Shown here one piece after another: positions 58,045-64,000 of a stretch of DNA of 64,000 nt (positions are counted from its first letter, which is position 1; each line of letters begins with the position of its first letter). The position numbers and the translations under genes are program-made. This DNA is from Haloechinothrix alba (GTDB lineage Bacteria > Actinomycetota > Actinomycetes > Mycobacteriales > Pseudonocardiaceae). The stretch covers positions 248,001-312,000 of the forward strand of contig NZ_FZNW01000001.1 in assembly GCF_900188115.1 (NCBI RefSeq), in the 5' to 3' direction. The notes under the pieces were generated by a model. It was not told where the DNA came from. It made no database searches and saw nothing but the letters and a program-made list of their open reading frames with translations.

Positions 58045-58904
58045 ATGAAGCGACAATCGCCAAGGACAGCGACATGCGTGCACCTGTATCCGGCACGGTA
58101 GATCGAGCCGACGGGGCGCAGTTGCGATGGTGGCGAACCGGTCACGGCGAGCCGGTGGTGCTTGTGCACGGCTCGTTCGACGATCATCAGAGCTGGTCCC
58201 CGCTGGTATCGCAGCTTTCCGGGCGTGCCGACCTGACCAGCTACGACCGGCGTGGGCACAGCGCGAGCAGCGAACCACGCGGCCAGGGAAGTATCCGGGC
58301 GGACGCCGAGGATCTTCTCTCCGTGCTGGACACCGTGGTCGGTGGGCCCGCGCACCTGGTGGGGCATTCGTACGGAGCATCGGTGGTCTTGCTGGCCGCG
58401 GTGTTGCGCAGGGATGCGGTACGCAGTGTGGCGGTCTACGAGCCACCGCTGTACGGGCTGCTCGACCACAACCCGGTGGCGAAGGTGTTCGGCGCGGAGA
58501 CCGGTGTGTGGATGGCGCACGCCGCTGAGCTGATCCGCTCGGGCAACCCGGGCCAGGGGGCGCGGGTGTACGTGGAGAAGGTCGGTATCGGCAAGGGCAG
58601 CTGGGAAGGCCTGTTCACCAGGGAGCAGCGCATGACCATGGTGTCCAACGCCTACACCTGGCTGGACCAGTACAACGACCCCAGCGGGCGGTCGGTGGAT
58701 ATCGGGACGCTGTCCTGGGCGCGCTTCCCGATCACACTGGTCGCGGGCGAGCGGAGCTGGGAGCTGAACAAGCTGGTGATCTCCGAGCTCGCGGAGCGGC
58801 TGCCGCTTGCCCGCAACGTCACGCTGCCGGGCGCGGGCCACGCCGGGCACCTCACGCATCCTGCCGAGCTCGCGGCGGCCCTCGCCCCTCAGCTCCGCGC
58901 CTGA
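58041..58904 (+). CDS. Alpha/beta-hydrolase
   Basis: The 287-residue hydrolase has VVLVHGSFDDHQSWSPLVSQL near residue 38 (oxyanion loop), DLTSYDRRGHSAS, the nucleophile GHSYGASVVLLAA near residue 108 and the late His in PGAGHAGHLTHP near residue 265. The acid is probably Asp or Glu near VAGERSWE. GTG 58041 overlaps the stop of the F420-type gene and has GAGGAGGT ten bases upstream, so the two are translationally coupled and may act on linked metabolites. Substrate unknown. Confidence 0.87.
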   Translation: MNEATIAKDSDMRAPVSGTVDRADGAQLRWWRTGHGEPVVLVHGSFDDHQSWSPLVSQLSGRADLTSYDRRGHSASSEPRGQGSIRADAEDLLSVLDTVVGGPAHLVGHSYGASVVLLAAVLRRDAVRSVAVYEPPLYGLLDHNPVAKVFGAETGVWMAHAAELIRSGNPGQGARVYVEKVGIGKGSWEGLFTREQRMTMVSNAYTWLDQYNDPSGRSVDIGTLSWARFPITLVAGERSWELNKLVISELAERLPLARNVTLPGAGHAGHLTHPAELAAALAPQLRA

Positions 58905-58984
58905 GGCCCTCGGTGGCCACCGGGCGGCGTCTCTGAGGTGCCCTGCGGGGCTGGGTATCGCGGGGTGCGTCGGTGGTCGGGTAG

Positions 58985-60253
<1,269 letters not shown>

Positions 60254-60495
60254 TGGGCACCCCGGCACCCCGTGTCGGGTGACACGACACCTCGTGTTGG
60301 GCGCGAGGACACTGTGGATAATCAACACAGCGTGCCCCCACGCCGTACTCGCCTTCTTGAGACACGGGTGGGTGATCCCGACAATCACGCATGGTGACGG
60401 CATGTTGCCACATGTGATGCCCGTGACGCGCGTGAATGCGCGAGATGTACGTTATCCGCAATACGGCACAGCGAACCGGCCGGAGGATCAGGGTG

Positions 60496-62352
60496 ATGCA
60501 TAAGTACATCGAGCGCGGGCAGCTGCTCGCGCAGCGTGGGCTCTACGCGGGCCCGTCCGATGTGGTGAGCAGGGACCTTTACGGCGAGGTGACCTGTGGG
60601 CGGGCGCTGCGCAGGCGCGACAGCGTCACCCTCCAGCCCGGCACGTGCGTGTCCGCCAACACGTACTTCGGGCGGTTTCCCGCCACCTTCTGGCAGCGCT
60701 GGACCGGGGTTCGCGAGGTCCGGCTCGAACTGGTGGCAAGCGGTAGCGGCCGCATCTTTGTGGACGCCTCGGACTTCGTCGCCGAGCCCCGCACCGTGAC
60801 GGCCCGCCCCGTGGACGACGCGGTGGCCGAGACCATCACGATGAGCGTGCCGATCGACCGGTTCTACGACGGCGGGGCCATGTGGCTGCGGTTGGAGACC
60901 GAAGGGGCGCAGGAGCTCACCGTGGAGCGGGTGCGCTGGCTGGTCGACGCGCCGGAGTTCGTGCGCCCGACCGCGATCACGATCTGCACCATGAACCGGG
61001 CGGACGACTGTATGGCGACGCTGCAGACGCTGGCTGCCGAGCTGGACGAGCTCGAGACGGTCAGCACCGTCTACGTGGCCGACCAGGGCACGGACACCGT
61101 GGAAAGCCGTGACGGGTTCGAGCAGGTCGGCAAGGATCTCGGGGGCAGGCTGCGCTACATCAGGCAACCGAACCTCGGTGGGTCCGGCGGGTTCACAAGG
61201 GGCCTGTTCGAAACCGTCGGCGAGGACGACGGCTCGCGCACCGGCGTGCTGTTCATGGACGACGACGTGCTGCTGGAGCCGGACATGGTGGTGCGGCTGA
61301 CGGCGTTCGCCAACCGCACGAACGACCCGGCCATCGTCGGTGGCCAGATGCTCAACCTCCTGCACCCGCACCAGCTGCACGTCGGCGCGGAATGGGCGAG
61401 CCTCAACACTCTCGAACCCGGAATCCCGTCGCGACACAGCCATGCCACGGCCGACCTGCTCGGTCTGCGGCCAGGGATGGACCGGCCGGACCGGCAGGAC
61501 CGCAGGGTCGATTCCGGGTACAACGGCTGGTGGGCCTGCCTGATCCCCGCCGAGGTGGTCGACGAGGTCGGCTACCCGATGCCGTTCTTCTTCCAGTGGG
61601 ACGACGCGGAGTACTCCTACCGTGCCGCCGCGCACGGCATCCGGACCGTCACCCTTCCGGGGGCGGGCGTGTGGCACGCCGACTTCGGGTGGAAGGACTG
61701 GGACGAGTGGCACCGGTACTTCAACCTGCGCAACTCGATGATCACCGCGGCCCTGCACAGCCCGTTCGACCGTACGGTGCTGACGCGGGTGCTGCTCGCC
61801 CAGTTCGTGCGCTACCTGCTCGGCAGCCAGTACGGGCTGGCAGCCACGCTGATCAAGGCGGTCGAGGACTTCCTCGAGGGGCCTGAGGTGCTACACGACG
61901 GCGGGGTGGCCGCGATGCGGGAGATTCGCCGGATCAGGGGACAGTACCCGGAGACGCAGCGGCAGGAGCCGCACGAGATTCCCGGCATCGCCTCCGGCGA
62001 CATCGGCATCGTCAACGCGGGTCCCCGGCCGAGCAAGGAGCGGTTGGTGCTGATCAAACGGATCCTGTGGCGGGTCCTTGACAAGCATCCGTACGCCCTG
62101 GGTGCGATCCCGGCCGACGAGGCTCACTGGTGGCACGTGTCGCTGTTTCACACCGCCGTGGTTACCGACGCCTCGCAGGAGGGTGTGCGGGTGCGTACGT
62201 ACGACCGTGGACGCATGATCGGGCTGGCGCGCCGCGCCGCGAGCACGCTCCTGCGGCTGCGCAAGGAGGGGCCCCGGGTGCGCGAGGCGTACCGGAGCGC
62301 TCTGCCCGAGCTCACCAGCAGGCAGAACTGGGCACGCTTGTACGGCAAGTAG
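60496..62352 (+). CDS. glfT2: Galactofuranosyltransferase 2
   Basis: The 618-residue GT2-type enzyme extends the galactan chain with alternating beta-1,5 and beta-1,6 galactofuranose. An N-terminal beta-barrel (residues 1-150) precedes the GT-A domain: TAITICTMNRADDCMATLQTL near residue 163, the metal DDD at residues 255-257 (FMDDDVLLEP), and the catalytic WDDAEYSYR near residue 369, each at nearly the M. tuberculosis GlfT2 position. GVWHADFGWKDW follows. ATG 60496 has GGAGGA eight bases upstream; an in-frame ATG at 60436 is less likely. It works on the lipid-linked acceptor at the inner membrane face. Confidence 0.96.
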   Translation: MHKYIERGQLLAQRGLYAGPSDVVSRDLYGEVTCGRALRRRDSVTLQPGTCVSANTYFGRFPATFWQRWTGVREVRLELVASGSGRIFVDASDFVAEPRTVTARPVDDAVAETITMSVPIDRFYDGGAMWLRLETEGAQELTVERVRWLVDAPEFVRPTAITICTMNRADDCMATLQTLAAELDELETVSTVYVADQGTDTVESRDGFEQVGKDLGGRLRYIRQPNLGGSGGFTRGLFETVGEDDGSRTGVLFMDDDVLLEPDMVVRLTAFANRTNDPAIVGGQMLNLLHPHQLHVGAEWASLNTLEPGIPSRHSHATADLLGLRPGMDRPDRQDRRVDSGYNGWWACLIPAEVVDEVGYPMPFFFQWDDAEYSYRAAAHGIRTVTLPGAGVWHADFGWKDWDEWHRYFNLRNSMITAALHSPFDRTVLTRVLLAQFVRYLLGSQYGLAATLIKAVEDFLEGPEVLHDGGVAAMREIRRIRGQYPETQRQEPHEIPGIASGDIGIVNAGPRPSKERLVLIKRILWRVLDKHPYALGAIPADEAHWWHVSLFHTAVVTDASQEGVRVRTYDRGRMIGLARRAASTLLRLRKEGPRVREAYRSALPELTSRQNWARLYGK

Positions 62353-62432
62353 ACCTCGTTACGGACGCCGGCGCAGCCCGGAACCCGCTCCGGGCGATGC
62401 TCCGTACGTTGCCGTGCCTGTGGCCGACCGGC

Positions 62433-63374
62433 TCATGCGGAACCATCCTGGTACCGGTGGAAACGTTCCCGGCGGCCCTGACGTGCGAGGCGTAGCCACT
62501 GCAGGAACTCGCGCGGGCTGCGCTTGCACGCGACGAAGTACAGTCCGAAGCGGACGATCTCCAGCGCGCCGATCTTGCGCATCCCCGGCTGGGACAGCAG
62601 GTACCCGCGGTTGCGGTAGGTGTAGTAGCGCTTGGCGGCGCCCGCGGGGTCCTGGGCGTGCAGCCTGCCGCCGAGCATGGGCCTGAACTCGGCTGTCCCG
62701 TTCGGGTGCAGGTAGGCGGTGCGGGTGGTGGTGCCGAACGCCAGCCCGGAACGCACCAGCCTGCGATGGATCTCCACCTCGTCACCACGCAGGAACAGGC
62801 GCAGGTCGGGCACCCCGACCACCTCGAGGGTGGTGGCGCGGAACAGGGCCCCGTTGAACAGCGACGCGATGCCGGGCAGGAAGCCGTCGCCCAGCTCGGC
62901 CAGCGAACGCTTCCAGGTCAGTCCCCTGCGGAGCGGGAAAGCGAGGGTGTCGGGGTGGTCGATATCGACCACGACGGGTGAGACCGCGTCGAGCTCGCGA
63001 AGGTCCGCCTCCTGCCGGAGCACGGCGAGTACGTCCTCGTCGGCTGGGCAGCCGTCGTCGTCGGCGAGCCAGACCCAGCCTGCCCCGAGAGCGAGCGCGT
63101 GCAGCATTCCGAGCGCGAACCCGCCTGCCCCGCCCAGGTTGCGGCGCGAATGCAGGTAGGTGGTCGGCAGCTGGCAGTTGCCGACCACGTCGCGCGCGAG
63201 CTCGGCCGGATCGTTGTCGACCACGATCAGGTGAGTCACGGGGTGTGACTGGGCCGCGATGGCCTTCAGGGAGTGTGCGAGCGACTCGTGCCGGTCCCGG
63301 GTGACGACGACCGCGACCACCGAGTCCGCGGTCGGCTCGGCCGCACCGGCCGTGCCACTCGCCGCCCCGGTCAC
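62433..63374 (-). CDS. glfT1: Galactofuranosyltransferase 1 (galactan initiation)
   Basis: The 313-residue GT2 enzyme adds the first galactofuranose residues onto the lipid-linked rhamnosyl linker. SVVAVVVTRDRHESLAHSLKAIAAQ is near residue 18, LIVVDNDPAEL near residue 48, NLGGAGGFALGMLHALALGAGWVWLADDDGCP near residues 78-108 (DDD metal site), and FLRGDEVEIHRRL near residue 207 (base). GTG 63374 is used. It converges with glfT2 and follows the ABC-transporter ATPase gene by 13 bases on the same strand, the order Rv3781-Rv3782 of M. tuberculosis. Confidence 0.94.
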   Translation of the reverse strand: MTGAASGTAGAAEPTADSVVAVVVTRDRHESLAHSLKAIAAQSHPVTHLIVVDNDPAELARDVVGNCQLPTTYLHSRRNLGGAGGFALGMLHALALGAGWVWLADDDGCPADEDVLAVLRQEADLRELDAVSPVVVDIDHPDTLAFPLRRGLTWKRSLAELGDGFLPGIASLFNGALFRATTLEVVGVPDLRLFLRGDEVEIHRRLVRSGLAFGTTTRTAYLHPNGTAEFRPMLGGRLHAQDPAGAAKRYYTYRNRGYLLSQPGMRKIGALEIVRFGLYFVACKRSPREFLQWLRLARQGRRERFHRYQDGSA

Positions 63375-63387
63375 GATACTGCCTCGA

Positions 63388-64000
63388 TCACGATGTGTAG
63401 CCGCTTCCGACGGGTGTGGAGGATTCGATGCCGAGACGCTTCGCCGCCTCGGCGCCGATGGACTCGTACGGGTCCTTGCCCTTGTACGCGGTGAGTACCT
63501 CACGCAACGATCCCCGTTGGCGCACGTGCCCCTCGTCCAACCAGACGGCCGAGGTGCACAGCTCCAACAGTAGCTCGTCCTGGTGCGAGGCGAACACAAG
63601 CGCGCCGGAGCGTTTGACCAGATCCACCAGCCGGTTGCGGGCCTTGTTCATGAAGGCGCTGTCCACCGCGCCGATGCCTTCGTCGAGCAGCAGGATCTCC
63701 GGGTTGATCGAGGTGACCACGCCGAGGGCCAGCCGCACCCGCATCCCCGTGGAGTAGGCGCGCAGCGGCATCTGCAGGTAGTTGCCGAGCTCGGTGAACT
63801 CGGCGATGTCGTCGACGCGCTTCTGCATCTGCTTGCGCGTCATGCCGAGGTAGAGGCCGCGGATCATGATGTTCTCGTAGCCCGAGATCTCGTTGTCCAT
63901 ACCGATGCCCAGGTCGAAGACCGGCGCCACACGGCCGACGATGCGAGAGGAGCCGCGGGTGGGCTCGTAGATCCCGGACAGCAGGCGAAGCAGCGTGGAC
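63388..64000 (-). CDS. wzt: Polysaccharide ABC exporter ATP-binding protein, 5' end outside the window
   Basis: The visible 204 residues begin just after the Walker A Lys (STLLRLLSGIYEPTRG) and run to the stop. MAPVFDLGIGMDNEISGYENI contains the Wzt-type Q-loop region, YSTGMRVRLALGVV near residue 120 of the visible part is the signature motif, ILLLDEGIGAVDSAF is Walker B with Glu and FASHQ is the switch His. It drives export of the lipid-linked galactan (Rv3781-like) with a membrane partner expected upstream outside the window. GTG or ATG lies beyond base 64000. It precedes glfT1 by 13 bases on the same strand. Confidence 0.93.
   Translation of the reverse strand, partial: STLLRLLSGIYEPTRGSSRIVGRVAPVFDLGIGMDNEISGYENIMIRGLYLGMTRKQMQKRVDDIAEFTELGNYLQMPLRAYSTGMRVRLALGVVTSINPEILLLDEGIGAVDSAFMNKARNRLVDLVKRSGALVFASHQDELLLELCTSAVWLDEGHVRQRGSLREVLTAYKGKDPYESIGAEAAKRLGIESSTPVGSGYTS

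Noticed and set aside
60254-60495. Possible gene or RNA between glf and glfT2
   Set aside because: Contains only a 6-bp hairpin (60272-60290) and likely promoter sequence; no frame with ribosome site and bias, no RNA-like fold seen.

Overview
The window looks like chromosomal DNA of a high-GC actinobacterium. Codon third positions are nearly all G or C, GTG starts are common, several genes look leaderless, and there are IdeR/DmdR-type iron boxes, Tat and lipobox signals and F420-type enzymes. The gene order pheA - phosphatase - zincin - septum-formation protein - serS, followed by acyltransferase - HAD - glf - glfT2 - glfT1 - wzt, follows blocks I know from the Mycobacterium tuberculosis genome (the Rv3834c-Rv3838c, Rv3808c-Rv3816c and Rv3781-Rv3783 regions). 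With the PPE-like and DUF-type proteins this suggests a Pseudonocardiaceae-like member of the Corynebacteriales/Pseudonocardiales group. That placement is inference. No tRNA, rRNA or CRISPR array was seen.

Region 1 (1-9.7 kb): tail of an acidic Pro-Ala-Glu repeat protein, a Tat-exported protein, a UbiB/ABC1 kinase, two tandem DUF4333-like lipoproteins, a pair of diverged paralogues of unknown function, a K+ channel, a quinone-oxidoreductase-like enzyme and an acyl desaturase whose coding frame runs upstream of any normal start codon. Region 2 (9.7-19.4 kb): a 0.7-kb gap and structured leader before a cold-shock gene, then a J-domain membrane protein, an antibiotic-kinase-like protein, an XdhC-type protein, a GGCT-fold protein, an iron-box-controlled siderophore-interacting protein, a SEC-C protein and a secreted hydrolase. 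Region 3 (19.4-27.5 kb): a candidate stress module. One ArsM-like methyltransferase is divergent from an OsmC protein across a perfect inverted repeat; an ECF sigma factor, a zinc-finger anti-sigma factor and a second ArsM-like methyltransferase follow. Next come a membrane phosphodiesterase and a four-gene operon with two TenA-fold proteins and a split RibD-like reductase/deaminase pair.

Region 4 (27.5-34.4 kb): a complete IS1182-type insertion sequence sits inside one copy of an intergenic palindromic repeat with a TTCT duplication. Then come small membrane proteins, one of only 51 residues, coaA, a pore-less voltage-sensor-like protein and a macro-domain protein. Region 5 (34.5-45.2 kb): the pheA-serS block, interrupted by an MFS exporter, a PPE-like secreted protein with a DUF3558-like partner, and a haloalkane dehalogenase. 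An intact coding-like stretch with no start codon continues in frame right after the serS stop.

Region 6 (45.2-55.2 kb): a surface-glycan cluster with two DegT aminotransferases, an NAD-sugar epimerase, two left-handed beta-helix acyltransferases, a GT4 glycosyltransferase, a Gfo/Idh dehydrogenase, a flippase-like membrane protein and a large DUF6541-like membrane protein. The Gfo/Idh, acyltransferase and aminotransferase trio resembles the WbpB/WbpD/WbpE route to diacetamido-uronic acids. Region 7 (55.4-64 kb): PlsC acyltransferase, HAD phosphatase, F420-type oxidoreductase, hydrolase and the galactan genes glf, glfT2, glfT1 and wzt, which build and export the cell-wall galactan. Regions 6 and 7 together are an envelope-polysaccharide locus.

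Two families of palindromic intergenic repeats recur through the window and give landmarks for insertions and gene-end changes.
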